Positions 33,541 to 46,206 of a stretch of DNA of 64,000 nucleotides are shown here, one piece after another. The translations under genes and the position numbers were made by a program. A model generated the notes under the pieces. The model saw only the letters and a program-made list of their open reading frames with translations. It was not told the origin of the DNA and made no database searches. The stretch is from Coix lacryma-jobi var. lacryma-jobi. Taxonomy: Eukaryota; Streptophyta; Magnoliopsida; Poales; Poaceae. The first letter of the stretch is position 1; each line of letters opens with the position of its first letter. The stretch is from assembly GCA_009763385.1 (NCBI GenBank), contig CM019823.1:47013528-47077527 (forward strand). Direction: 5' to 3'.

Positions 33541-34237
33541 TTGCCCCCTACATGGCTTACACAAGATGGTCCAAGGAATTTGTTGGTAGCTGATCCAATC
33601 TACAACCTATTTAGTTTGAGCCATAAGATAGATATAGACAGTCTACAGCTCAGCATTGTTCGCTTTATAAGCCAGCTTTATTCTCTAACGAAATCAGCTG
33701 AAATAAGTTCAAGCGAATAGACCCAAATATTGTCTTTTCTACATACATTGTTTTTACTATATAGCTAGACATATTATCTGTCCAAATGTATAGCAAAAAA
33801 AATAACTATGTATCTGGAAAAGATAAAACAACTTATAATTTGGAATGCAGGGAATACCTATTACTCAAGCTTAAATAGTTCCCTGGAATAAAGCACTTTG
33901 GATCAACAGGATACCAATAATTGTATTGCATATGCTAATTCTGGATTACAGATTACTTGTGGCCTGAGCAAACATCGTAAAAAAATAGCCGCTTTACATT
34001 AACTCTGTAACTCAACATACAAGGATAATACCTGAGTTGCAATAAAAATGTCATCAATCAATTTACAATAAAATACATAATATGCATTCAACATGCACTA
34101 GAGCTTCTCCATCTGTTTTCTACAGTGAATGGAAGCATTCTCATTATTCAGTTCAACTGAGCGGCTTGTTTGATTCTATTCTATTGTCAACAAGGCTGCT
34201 TTTCTGATCAAATTTCATGACAACCAGCTTAGTATGT
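33541..34237. other. Intergenic and 3' UTR of the minus-strand gene
   Basis: 33750-33870 includes a MITE-like remnant (ATAACTATGTATCTGG ... TTGGAATGCAGGGAA). The rest up to 34237 is AT-rich and probably holds the 3' UTR and poly(A) site of the 34238-38388 gene. Confidence 0.4.
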
Positions 34238-37200
34238 CTATAAATCACTTTGGCATTCGGAAAGAAGAGAGGCTTGCCCATCCTTAAAAACCTTAACATG
34301 GCAGAGCATTCCTCCAGCTTCATCTGCAAACGATATTTTTCTTTGTTTCCTTGGTGCTTCAGGATGAGAAACAGCATTCTTCTTTGCTAAGCTCTGCAAT
34401 TGAAATTTTAGTTGAGTCATTTTTTTACTGAAAAAAATTAGTATGATCTTCAAAGTGGATAGGTACAAACCAATATTTTACAAAAGCGGCTGCAGTCTTT
34501 GTTCATTATCGAGAGCCATTTCCTCGTAGTCCTCTCCACTTCTAATGCATCCTCAGAGGCTGCTCTAATCTGTCCATAGAAACATTGCACCACATTAATC
34601 AAATATAGACATCATTCGAGTTGCTTTGCTTTGCATAAGTAAACATAAACTGGATGTTTTCTGAAAGAAATTTAATTGAAAGAAAAAACATATGAATGTT
34701 CAAATCCTGTGTTATGCACTTTGTTTTTCAGTGAAATGAAGATTTGAATCAGAGCATTTGGAATCCAAGCTTAGACCCGCGTCTACTGGTCAGGTGGTAT
34801 TTAAATTCAAACAGTTCCAACAGTATTAGAGGTAATTCATTGCAGTTGTCCTAATTGGTGGATTAGTGTTCATAGTCTCCTAGACGAAACACTTTCAACA
34901 ATTGATCCAAGGACAAAATCTGCACCTGCACTAACAGTTATGCTTATGGTACAAAATAGTGCAACTATGTAAACAAGACCAGCAAAAACTTTTTCTGTCA
35001 ACAATTGACTAGCATGAGAAACAGTACAGATTAATCGAATATTTTAGTCATGGAAAACGACACTGGGCTCAAAGTCAGTGTGTTTTTCTATACAAGGATT
35101 GTACTCCCTACGCCCTGAAAGAATATATTTCTAGACTGAAAATTTGTCCCCAAAATAAATCAACTTCTAGGCCCTCACCATCTATTAGACCCATTTATTT
35201 CATTAAGAGTTTCCAGTTGTCAACGTACCCATTTATTCCCCCTAGACATCTTGCTCCAATGGTTGATGTAGTGGGTGCAACAATATTTAATATGTTATTG
35301 GAAACAGCAACACCCATTGCTACAGCTTCTCAGTAAGTGGTGCGTGCAATTAAAATTAGAAGCTTTATAAGGGGTAGCAAGGTCTTTTCTCTAGTTTGCT
35401 AATCTGCCCTAAACTTGAATATTCTCAGGGACAGGGAGTGTTGATCTTAGCATCTAGTAATCAATTATGCACTAACAAAAAAACATTGCCTGGTAGTGTT
35501 ACATTGCCAACTAAAAAAGGCAACACAGAAATGAAGACAATCAAACCAGTACATGGCTTTAAGGTTAAAGGAGTATCATATAAATAACAATCTTGAGAAT
35601 AATTAACCTTTGTACTCTTATCATGTTACTGGAATAACATTCTTTTGAGTAGCAGTTTCAAAACATGGTGTAACTTCAGCAAACAGAAGTGCTTATCTAT
35701 TTATTGTGAGAGCAGCAACTTTACTAGAATTTAGTATGAGAAGTGCATATTCCATTTAATGTCTCACCTCGGCAATGTTAAAGTTAGGAAGTAAAGAATA
35801 CGCTTCTGTTGTCAAACTTTCATCCACTATACTTTTCATGTGCTTCAAGCTCCTGATAAGCTTTGCAGCTATATTTTCTATATCATGCATCTGCCTTTGT
35901 GAAAACTCAACGGCTTTCTCAGTATCTAAGACCACTGGTGAACTTCTCATGCAAGAACAAGTTGTCTGTTGATGGGGTGGGGATCCTGTAGACTTCAGAA
36001 CTCCTTTGCTTGTAGGGGAGACAAAAGTCCTGCCCTTAAGTCTCCTGTCTGTACGGAACATTGATCCGTCTTGCATGTGTGCTGGCTGAGGCAATGATAC
36101 TGTAGTTTTGCCACGATCTTCAGTAATGGTTTCACTCTCTGCAACAAGAAAGAGTATTATTATAATTCATCTTGTAAACATATTAGAAACAGACAGTGTA
36201 TATTGCTTACTCAATCGGACTCCATCACACAAATCAATACCAGTCAGAGCACTGCAAAGCTTCTCCTGAGACGTTGGTGACATAATCTGAAAAAAAAAAG
36301 AGGAAAGATGTTAGTATGGTTATCTTGCTATATATGCAATGGAACATTGTTGAAGGATAGTTCAGACCTTTCTCTTGGACAGTAATACTTTCGGAGCATG
36401 TTCTTCAATTGATTCTTCATCCAACAAAAATTCTGGCTTTTTAATTCGCCCATCAGTTTCCAGAGAGGTAGCAGAAGAATTTTGATCTCCAGCAGATACT
36501 TTTTTTGATTCTTCAGCATTAGAGATCTCTGGCATGACACTGCTAAGGTTGAACTTATCACTACACGACTGGTATAACTGATGTTGAGGCACTAATTCTT
36601 CTTCTGACCCTTCATCATTATTAATAGATCTACAAATATCATAGTCTATTGTAGAATTTAACTTATCCCTTAATGGCCAGTCCACATTATTGGGAGGTGA
36701 AATTTTATCATCTGAAGCCCTTTTGTCTTCAGGACAGTTGTCAGTGAAGTCGATAAGTGAGCTCTGAACCACAGCAGTATCTGGGAGTCCAACAGAAGAT
36801 TTATTTTTAGAGGCCGTCCTTTGTGCATGATTATTCAAAACATCATATACTATACTTTCTAGCCTCCCATCCTGTGCAACAAAATTGGCAGGATGAGCCA
36901 AGTCAATAGTCTTCTCAAAGGTGGTCTTGTCAAAGGTGAATGTACCAGTGGCTGTATCTCCAATTTCCATATCTAGTAACATATGCTTTGGTCTTACACC
37001 ACAACAGACTATTGAATCCAATTGGCCCTCAGCCTGCATCCGCACATCCCCCTCAAATGAAGGGCAATTCATTTCTGTGCTTCCACATAAATCAGATTGA
37101 GTATCTGTGCTAGACTCATCAATAGGAGACAACTCTTCAAAAATCTTTACAGGTTCATTCCCATGAACAAATAAATTCCAGTGCTCATCGCTATCTATAC

Positions 37201-38388
37201 AATCATGGAAGGGCTGACTGAAAGAACAAGTCATAAATCCATTTACAGTAGAAGACTTATCCATATCTGAATTAGTTATATTTTCAGATGTTTTCTGATG
37301 ATTGCTCACTTCATCAATGAGACCCAATGAAGAAACAACCTCAGCTGCCTTTGCAGCTGTAATGTCATCAAAATTGTTTTCTTTCAAACTGCAGGTCTGT
37401 TCGCAGGAATGATCAGAAACATTGGCTAATTGAGCTGGTTGGGTCATGAAACAAGATTGAGGCACATGATCATCACCCTCCGTCAGCTTTTGTTGCTCAA
37501 AGGATGAATGCTCAGAATTCTTTATGGAACATATAGAAGTTCCAAATTCAGAGTAATTTGCATCTTCAGTTTTTATTTCACAAAGTACATCAGGTTTTGC
37601 ACAGCTTGCTAGAGCTCCAGCTGTATTGTTCACTTCAGCACAACACATTTGCTCTTGCTCCAAAACTATTTCTGTACAATCTGAAAGTCCAGTACAGAAA
37701 AAAAAAACATTTAGCCACATAATTGAAAAAGAGTATGTTTATTTCAAGAAAAGTATCTGCAGAAACAAGAAAAAAAAAACTCTTCATGGTGATATAAGAA
37801 CTGGACTTTGTATAAACAGGCTAGTGACTCACCAATAACAACTTTAGACTGCTCCAGTTCTGCAATTCTCCTTCCAAGCTTCTCTAATACTGGGTCTTGC
37901 ATTGTTGCTTTGAGCAGGGAGCTTTGTGCAGAACTAAGAATCAAATCTCTCCATGATGTTGTATCTTCCTCTTTCACAGCACATGGAGAAGATCTTAGTG
38001 CATCCATGTTTATGTTTGCTTTAGTAGGAGACGTTTTTGGCTTCTTCTGTTTCAATGCAATAAGAGGCTTATCAAGATCAATGTCATCTTCTGTTTTAGC
38101 CTGATTCTTAATGCCACATCCTTCCAATGTGAGTTTTGAAGTCTTACGATTCTTAGCTTTACACTGAGTTCTGAGATCCTTGAGAGACACATCATGATAA
38201 TCTTGTTCACTATCCTTGTCACTGACAGAACCAACACTTAGTTCAAAATCAATGACTTCAGTTTTGATCCTCTTAAAAGTAGAAGGATCCCTGTCAGAAT
38301 CTTCATCATAAATTGTGTGAATATTCTTGAACCTTGTAGATCTTCTAGGACAACCAGAATTAAGATTTGTGCAAGCAGAAGCAGGCAT
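34238..38388 (-). CDS. Plant protein of unknown function, 856 residues (six coding exons)
   Basis: Coding exons on the minus strand: 38388-37833, 37680-36368, 36286-36211, 36138-35768, 34569-34471, 34393-34238. All introns are GT..AG and phases match, giving 856 residues. The first coding exon begins at an acceptor near 38427, so the ATG at 38388 follows a spliced 5' UTR. The protein is acidic and Ser-rich with NLS-like Lys clusters (KQKKPKTSPTK, residues about 115-125), a possible coiled coil near residue 175 (KLGRRIAELEQ), and a helical segment at about residues 730-760 (MHDIENIAAKLIRSLKHM). The last 51 residues carry RKISFADEAGGMLCHVKVF, which I recall as a conserved tail of otherwise unnamed plant proteins. 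No catalytic motif is seen; a nuclear role is inferred only from composition. Confidence 0.75.
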
Positions 38389-39658
38389 TGTGGCTTTGAA
38401 AAGCAATGGTACAGATTGAAAAATATTTCCTGTAGAAATGCAGAAAATCAAGTGTTATGATAATTGATAAGGTGCATGCTGCATAGACCCATGAATATGG
38501 ATGTTTCAGAAAGTGATAGGAGCAAACGGTCAGGCTCTGCCTAGCATGTAAGCAGTTATATTTTTTCTCCAGATAATAGTTTAGAGTAAGCCTTGTTAAA
38601 CACAAAACATATGGCATATTAAAAGAAAGACTTTGACATTATCACAAGTCCATGAGTTCCATGACCATTATTAATCTTCCTCCATCTCCATTTGTCCCAT
38701 TTTCCTTCACATATAAGCCCTAACCCACTTGTAACTGAAAAAATGCCTAGACGTAACAACTAAGTCTAGGCAAGGCAATGATGCTCTGCCTAGTGCCCAG
38801 AGCCCTAGGTGCCGGCACTGCTTTTTGAAACAGAGATGAATATCACCTCTCAAAAACATAAGCATATATCCAATGAGAGCATCAAACTTTCCAGTAAAAA
38901 GAAATGAAGGGCATCAACTTAATGTAATAAGCAAAAACGATGTTGACAAAGAATCATATGGTAATTTGCCCTTGAATTCTTCAGTACTCCGTATACAGCA
39001 AAAACAAAGACGTGACACTACTAAAACAGCATAGAAACAATACATAAATGTGCATATGTGATCTTCTACTAATAAGCAACTGTATGTATGTGTTGTAGAG
39101 GAATGATCCATAAACCACACTAAAAATTATACACGAGACAATGCTATACATCAAGGACCAGACATCCACTACCCAGCACAAGGATTAAAAAATGGACAAT
39201 CTTGCACGCATGTTTCATTTGAAAGAATGATTTTTTTTTGTTCAAATGCTCGTATGAATCAACTCTGCAGCTGCAGGGATTATAAAGAAAGAGGACAGAA
39301 GTCGCATCCCTGTACTCGTCAACAAACCCCCAGTGAAAATCACCTTGAGAAACTGGGTGGCAATACTGAATCCCTGAAACGAACACTTTTGCCCGAGAGG
39401 AGCATTTCTTCGCCTAATCCCCAGTGGCCAGTGCAACCAACCACACCCCCCAAATCAATAGCAACGGAAACAGTCCTAGCCACGGCTCATTCGACCAGAT
39501 CGACTAACAGATCTGCAACTTTCGGTAGGGAAATGCCAAGATAAACAAAGATCTTTTTTTTGTTTCCAAACATAGATCTACTACGGCCCGCAGACCAGAG
39601 AGGGCGGTCGCCCGCCGCGGCGGCGGGCGGGCGGGCGTGAAAAGCTGGAGGTGCTGAC

Positions 39659-40080
39659 CTTGGATGACGGCGAAAGGCGGCTGGCGAGCGGAGGGGGGGA
39701 CGGGGCCCGGAAGCCGGCTCTTGGCAGCGCCGGAATGGGGGAGGAGCTCTGGCGTCCGTGAGGAGGAGAGAAGGAAGCGGAGGGGAGGGGGGCTAGGAAC
39801 TTCGGCTTACTGTGGAGATAGTATAATTGCTGAGATGCGGGAAGGCCGGCAGGGAGCGCGCGAAGTAGCTGGGCAAATTTCGCGCCAATGGGCGAGCGGG
39901 CGGGAAACTGCAGCCGCCAGCGCGCTCTTCTTGGAGTTTTGAGTTTTGGGGGAGACGAGGAGGGGGTGGGGGTGGGGAGACGGGGGACATATGGTCAGAT
40001 GGATGCGAACGGCCAGGAACAGGGCGTCGCGCCGTGGCGGCGGCCGTGTGAATCGAACTAGGGCAGCTCCAACGGTCTTA
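39659..40080 (-). other. 5' UTR exon of the unknown-function gene, with uORF
   Basis: A GC-rich stretch ends at a good donor (CATCCAAG|GTCAGC, exon end 39659) whose acceptor is TTTCTACAG before 38427. It contains an upstream ORF of 65 codons (39990-39793) that ends before the donor, which could lower translation of the main ORF. The right limit (transcription start) is approximate. Confidence 0.5.
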
Positions 40081-40447
40081 TAATTCTTGATTACTCCGTA
40101 CGGATCTGCTATCGCGCGCACGCGCACACGGAAACGCTACCGCCTGCACACTCCTTCGAACGCCGCCTCGCCTCTTCTTCCCCACCTCCGAGCGGCTCCT
40201 CCGACTCTTCTTCCCCACCTCCGAGCGGCTCTCGCTGCTTCCTCTCCGGCATCGGATCGAGCGACATCGTCCTTGGCTCCGGTGAATCCCCCGCCTCCAC
40301 CACCTCCCGCCGCCCCACCGTCGGCGAGCTAGGGTTTCGCCGGAGCTCCGCGGCCACGAACCTCCGGTGAAACCGTACCTCACCGGCGGCGCCACCTTCT
40401 TCCCCTGCCCCCTCCCCTCCCTCCCCCCCCCCCCCCCCCCCGCCGCC
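40081..40447. promoter_or_regulatory. Short divergent promoter region
   Basis: About 370 bp separate the minus-strand 5' UTR exon from the plus-strand ATG at 40448. It holds a direct repeat of about 27 bp (CTTCTTCCCCACCTCCGAGC at 40171 and 40207) and a run of about 20 C at 40421-40441. No TATA box is evident, consistent with a GC-rich plant promoter serving one or both sides. Confidence 0.4.
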
Positions 40448-40573
40448 ATGGCCATGGCGCCCCCGCCCCTCCCTGGCCCGGCCGCCGCCGCCGTTGCCAG
40501 GGCCCCTAAGCGCCGCCCACCGGCCATCCCCACCGCCGGGCCTACCTTCCTCCCCCCGGCCGGCCCCTTCTAA
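40448..40573 (+). pseudogene. Short Pro/Ala-rich ORF, possible gene start remnant
   Basis: The ATG in CCGCCATGG opens a 41-residue Pro/Ala-rich reading frame (MAMAPPPLPGPA...) closed by TAA. Context and composition look like the N terminus of a real monocot gene, but nothing recognisable follows; the next 1.2 kb is repeat-like and then element C begins. It could be a truncated first exon or simply GC-rich leader sequence. Confidence 0.25.
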
Positions 40574-41759
40574 GGCCGCCGGAGTTGGGGCCGGAACACT
40601 AGGCGACGCCGAAGGTGGGGAAGAAGGGCAGCAGGGCGGGCGCGGACGCGGCGAGGAAGAAAGCGGGCGTCAGTGTGGACGAATCGACGGCCAAGTAAAG
40701 CAGCAGCAAGCATCAAGCGGCGAACGAGGTATGCGTGCTGAGCGTCGCGAGCATGCGCGCTCGTTAACAAGCATTTCCGATTATATAAAAAACGAACTCA
40801 TATAACATTTTAGTCAAAATAGAAAACTATTTTGTCGAAAAAATCTGAACTCACACGCTCATATGCCTAATAGCGGACCCAGAGATTTTGAAAAGCCTGG
40901 ACAAACATAACTGGCTCTGATCGATTAAACTTATTTATGACTGATTTTAACTATTTTAATAATATTCTGAGAAAAAAATAAACCAAAGTATAACTGATAA
41001 GTTTAAATAAATAGAGTCATTAATATCACATTTAAACTGATGTCTCAACTGTTAAGGATATTTACAACCCACAGACAGAGGGTCGTCTCCAAGTGTCACG
41101 ATTTTAACGTACAAACAACTCAAAAGATAGGTGATACAACCTACAGACAGAGAGATCGTCTCCAAGCCATTTAATAATTTATATGTAACCATGATCAACC
41201 ACAAATATTATTTTTGTATATCATTGTGTTGCTATTTGATATATAATAAAGAGACTTTTACTTTTGTACCATTAAAAAAGATAGACGTTACCTACAGGCC
41301 ACTAAAAAGGTCGATCACACCTAGATACCATCGTCGAATTTTTTTTATTTCATGTCATTCCGTCCTTCCGTCACTTTTTCACCGTTAAACAGCTCTCACA
41401 TGTGGGCCTGACAAGTACCTTATCTCAACTAGAATCTCTCCTCTTGTGTCTCTCAGCCCGGTGGGACCCAGCTGCCAGGAACCAACACCTTCTTCTTCCT
41501 CAAGAAGAGTAGCAACAGCAGAGGCACCAGAGCACTGTCGATGCCGTCGGCCAATGCTGATGTCGATGCCGTCGGCCAATGCTGATGTCGATGCCGCTCC
41601 GGCTCCTGCTCCCGGCCGCGTCAGGCTCCCGACAATGCCGTTGGCCCAGGCGCCAGGCCCCCCATGCGACCTGCGCGAACCGCCCGAAGTCAGCGCGTCC
41701 TCCGGCCGCGGCTCCCTCCGGGGGCGCTTGCGTTCTGGGGCAGCTCGAGCCCCTGCGCC
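40574..41759. other. Intergenic; 25 bp tandem repeat
   Basis: No gene is seen. 41538-41600 holds two and a half copies of a 25 bp unit (starting GTCGATGCCGTCGGCC). 41050-41170 has two related words (CAGACAGAG ... GTCGTCTCCAAG). The stretch 41440-41759 is GC-rich and open in one frame but matches no domain I know. Confidence 0.4.
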
Positions 41760-43011
41760 TATAAGGACCTGTGTGGCCTAGAGGGGGTGAATAGGCCTGT
41801 CAAAAATCACAGCTCGAAACTTAATTAGTTAAGCCCGACACTACCGCCCTGAGCCCGGCACTGCCAGCCTCAGCCCGGTACTGCTGCGTAGAATACTTCC
41901 CGAGCCTGCAATTCGAAATCCAGCCACAGCAAACCAAATCTATATGAATGAAAATGTAACACTAGGTTTCCTGAACCAGCGGAACCAACACTACCAAGCC
42001 AAATATGCAGTATGAAGTAGATCGGGCTAAACCCTAGAATCTATCACAAGCTCACAAGTATAATGAATGAAAGTAAGTAAGCACAAGAGACAAGTGATTT
42101 ATCCCGTGGTTCAGCTCGCCACCAAGGCTTGCCTACCTCCACATTGTTGAGGTTGACCACTTAGGTCATGAGCTTTGCAACTCTTCCTCGTTCTCAAGTC
42201 AAGGAACCAAATCCTTGAAGTGATGAGTAATAATACTAGCTGCACGAGTGATTACAAACCTCCCAAGGCCGCCACACAAGTTGGCTAGCTTAAGGGCGAC
42301 GCCTAGCCGACTAGGGTTGCATGAACCCAAGAGTAATAGAAGCAAATCCACCGGCTATGGCTCAAATCAAGTACTCTAGGTAGTAGATCTCAGCTAGGGC
42401 TTCTCTTTGATGAAGGTTTGAGGCTCTAACTCACTTGGAATCAATGAGAATCGAAGATTAGGTGAGAGAGAGCTTGAGAGCCTTCAATGGGGAGAGAAAG
42501 CCTTGTCTGGAGGTAGGAGAAAAGTTATGGTCGTGGATGACCGTTGGGGTGGCAAGAGAGTAGTGTAAATACCTCCTGCCATCCAACGACTGAAACAAGT
42601 CGCGGCAGTGTCGGTCGTAGCCCGGCAGTGCCGCAGCCCGGCACTGCCGCGCCCTGAGCGGCACTGCCGTGCCTACCAGACAGACAGCGAAAGATCAGAA
42701 TTCAGTGCAGCTGTCTTTGGTTAGAAATGAGGATGGTTGGGTTGGTTTGAGCACATATCATTCAGCCATAGCGATGCATTTGCATTCCCCCTTGATAGTA
42801 CGGCAATCCTATAACTCAAATATATAAGAAAAAGCTTGTTGTAGCACTTTGAGTCCGGAACCGATGAAATAACGTATGAGGGGTCCACCAACACATATGC
42901 ACCATCCTTTCTCATTATCAACCTGCTTGTCATCTTGGTAAATCTCATTAGTTCTTCAATCATGTGGTCATTATCACCAAAACCCACAATTAGGGCTTGA
43001 TTGCACTTACA
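41760..43011 (-). repeat. 3' LTR of element C
   Basis: About 1252 bp, ends TGTAAGTGCAATC (right) and GGACCTTATA (left, where the usual CTTACA end has one change). It follows the polypurine tract AAAAAGGGGGAGAT at 43012-43025 on the minus strand. Palindrome clusters lie at 41833-41890 and 42601-42673. Confidence 0.85.
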
Positions 43012-43297
43012 ATCTCCCCCTTTTTGGTGATTGATGACAACACAATTGAAGCTTACAATAGAAGGATACAATACTTGAGGTTAAGAAGCTTAGGTGTGAA
43101 ACCTCCCCCTAAATGTGTGAATGAGAGCTGAAATCTCAAATTGGCATTAGAGGCCAACATTCACATATTTAAGAGTGTAAGATAGGTTCAGTTTCACATC
43201 TAATAGCTTTGTGGGGTGCAACCAAACTGTGTCAAGAATAATATGTGATGCGAATGACAGTTTAAGCACATCAGAGTGGTTTGCTGCTTGTCAGCCA

Positions 43298-43370
43298 GAG
43301 CGGCACTGCCGCTCTAAGCGCGACACTGTCGGAGCCCGGCACTGCCAGCCCTGGAGCGGCACTGTCGCTC
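43298..43370. repeat. Palindrome cluster between env-like ORF and LTR (C)
   Basis: Four motif copies (CGGCACTGCCG, CGACACTGTCG, CGGCACTGCCA, CGGCACTGTCG), with more substitutions than in D. Confidence 0.7.
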
Positions 43371-43608
43371 AAGCTTACAGATAGCAAACGCAGCGGAATT
43401 CAAAACAGCCACAAAGCATAATAAACAACAGGTCTAAACAGAATATGACAAGCTAGATAAGCACATAAACGTACATGTCCACATCCAAGTCTAAGAAGTA
43501 GCAACATAGAGTATTACAAAATAGAGTTTTGATCGAAACAAACTCTCTCACAACTCACAACTACTAAAAGATGGGACATGAAAAAGAAAGTGTTGTACCC
43601 CCTTCTCT

Positions 43609-45246
43609 TCACCTAATTCTCCCTCTTTGGCAACAAGTCACCAAAAAGAGAGAAGTAGAGAGATGAGAAGAGTGTCCAAACACCCACTCATCATCAGAAG
43701 CTATCGTGTCCCACTGAATCTCGGTCTCATCATCCTCGTCGTCGTCGTCGTCGTCGTCATCGTCGTCGTCGTCATTAGACTCTACAACGGCCTTCCCATG
43801 GCGATGGGTAGTGCTGGTGTAGCGGGTCGAGGTGCGCGTAGAACGACGAGACGGCTCAGGCACTATCTCCTCCTGCTCCTCGTCGCCATCTGAGTCTATA
43901 TCATCTGAGTCAAGGCTGGAGAGGTCGAAGTGGGGTGGAGAGCGGGGTGGAGGTAACGGAGACCGACCCGCCCGCTCTCGCTCTGCACGCTGCTCAACTA
44001 GTGCCTAGTGAGCTGTCTGGGCTGCGTAGGTGCAAGTAGAGAAGATGGCCTTGATCCATTTGACCAGCTTGCTCTTCTTCTTCCTCTGGGAGGAAGGGTG
44101 GGAGCTCTCTGGCCTATCAACTGTTGTTGCCCCTACTGCTGCTTTCTTCTTCTCTGCACGGTAAGGCTCATGCAACCCATCCTTAGCAAAGGTGTAGCCG
44201 GAGACCATCTCAATGATAAACATGATGTAGGGGGCATAGAGCACTGCCTTCCTAGCATCCTCGGTTGCCACCTGTAGCTCAGTCCAAATAAAACTGGAGA
44301 TGGAGAAGTGGTTTGCCCTGGGGGCCATCCTAGCCAACATGTTCCTGCCATATCCATAGAGGTTAGAATGAGAACCCCCTTTGGGATTGAGTGTCTGCCT
44401 GAAAAGGTTGTTCAACATGTAGTAATAGCCCTTCAGCCCCTTGACCAACCCATCTGCCTTCCGAGGATCCTCATACATGAAAGCAATCTCATTATCTGTC
44501 AGAGTCCTCTCCTGGTGCAGACTGTCAAGCTCTCTATCCCCGCTGCCCAAACCAAGGATCCTAGCAAAGGTCTCATAAGAGACCTTGTAGTGACGACCCT
44601 CGGTCATCCAATGCATCTCCTCCACCACATTGTCCACATAGAGTGTGGCATGAAACTGATGGATGATCTTTGTGTTCCAATTGTAGCTGAAACCCATCAA
44701 GTCATACATATTCCTTGCCTTGCAAGCTGCCACCACCCTGTCAATGTCACGATCATGTTTGGCCTCCAAGTGCTCCCAATCAACATACCTCATACTCAGA
44801 ATCTTTTGCTTCTTGGCATTGTACAGGACTAAACGGTAGAAGTCGGAATGGAACTCATTCCAGAACCTGTAGTCAATGCCCATATCTTTCTGAAAGTTGT
44901 AGGGATTGAGCTGGCGCTGTGTCTTCACTGAGCTGAACTGCTGGTAGTAAGACACGGGCTGCCTATCCTTGGTGTCCTGTGGAGGCCTGTCCTGCACATC
45001 CTCTGTGTAGGGCTGCAAGTGGGCTCTGCTGACCTCTGCAAGATGCTCTGGTGTGTTGGGATAGAGATCATCCTGAATTTGTCGCCCTTGCATTTGCAGG
45101 CGAGCCTCATCACGGATCTGCTGCCGTGCAGTCACATTCTCCCCTTGAGAGCTAGAGCCACCTCTGCGAGACGGCTGCTTGCTCCTCCCCTTGAGCGGAT
45201 CCATCCTTTGCTTCACCCTTCTCTCATCACCTCTTCCTCCCGACAT
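43609..45246 (-). pseudogene. Env-like ORF of element C (broken)
   Basis: This is homologous to 6311-7858 over the whole length. The ATG at 45246 follows TTTCTAG. A CAG to TAG change at 44005-44007 stops it after TCTYAAQTAH. The usual TGA is changed to TGG at 43684-43686, so the frame would run on to 43609. The acidic tail contains an expanded GAC/GAT repeat (poly-Asp, about 43735-43780). Confidence 0.85.
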
Positions 45247-45287
45247 CTAGAAACATGGAAACTGTTAATTAGAAGACTGCATAAGGG

Positions 45288-46206
45288 CTAGTAGGTTATA
45301 GTGAGGCAATAAACTTTGATGGATAGGGTGTTGCTTGGATCAAGCCCCTGCTCGTGGTCCGGCACTGCCGGGGACTGTATGTCACCAGTCCCAGCAGGGA
45401 CTTCAGCTTGAGGACCATCCTGATCAGTAGCCTGCTGTTCTTGTGGTCTAATATCACCAATGGCTAATTGCTTGATTGCTTCGCAAGGTGGTTCCTCATT
45501 TCCTACAACAACTTCATCAACTTGCTCTACTTGAGAGCCGTTAGTTTCATCAAACGTCACGTCTATCGCTATTTCAACCTTGCCGGAGGCCCTGTTGAAA
45601 ACACGATAGGCATGCTCGTCTAATCCATATCCAAGAAGAAAACCTTCATCAACCTTAGATGTGAACTTAGAGGCTTTGGGCTTCTTGTTCAAAATGAAAC
45701 ATTTGCACCCAAAGACTCTAAAGTAAGACACCTTTGGCTTGTTACCGGTGAGTAGCTCATAGGAGGTCTTCTTTCTTCTCTTGTGGAGGTAGAGGCGGTT
45801 GATTGCAGGGCAAGCGGTATTGACGGCTTTGGCCCAAAAGATGTATGGCGTCTTGTACTCATCTAGCATTGTCCTTGCCATGTCAATGAGTGTTCTATTC
45901 TTCCTCTCCACCACGCCATTTTGTTGAGGGGTGTATGGAACTGAAAACTCATGCTTGATGCCCTCCTCATCAAGAAACTCTTCCACTTGGGTGTTTCAGA
46001 ATTCGGTTCCATTGTCACTACGAACTTTCTTGATGTTGAAACTGAATTCCCTTTGAGCTCTTCGTATACACATCTTGACCTTCTCTTGCACTACACTCTT
46101 GTCATGCAAAAAGAATACTCAAGTGAAACGAGAAAAATCATCAACAATAACAAGACCATGTTTGTTACCGCTGATGCTAAGGTAGGCAACCGGTCCAAAG
46201 AGATCC
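45288..46206 (-). pseudogene. Integrase part of element C joined to the pre-env region
   Basis: The minus-strand frame has SRF near 46130, KVRSDNG-type catalytic core and NGVVERKNRTL, then the integrase C-terminal region up to GTGDIQSPAV. An Arg to stop change (TGA) lies near 46000. After the motif CCGGCACTGCCGG (45359-45371) the sequence switches to the region that normally precedes the env-like ORF. The 5' side is cut by D at 46206. Confidence 0.8.

Larger units (their letters stand above)
41760..46206 (-). mobile_element. Sirevirus-like copia element C (3' part, deleted)
   Basis: Minus strand: integrase part (46206-45370), a deletion junction, env-like ORF (45246-43609), polypurine tracts and 3' LTR (43011-41760). 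It is cut at 46206 by element D, which inserted in the integrase gene. Reverse transcriptase, RNase H and the env-like leader are missing because of a deletion between palindrome motifs. The 5' part is expected beyond D, past gap 2. Confidence 0.85.

Noticed and set aside
43720..43790. CGT/CGA microsatellite as a separate repeat feature
   Set aside because: It is the poly-Asp codon run of the env-like ORF of element C, present in shorter form in A and D.
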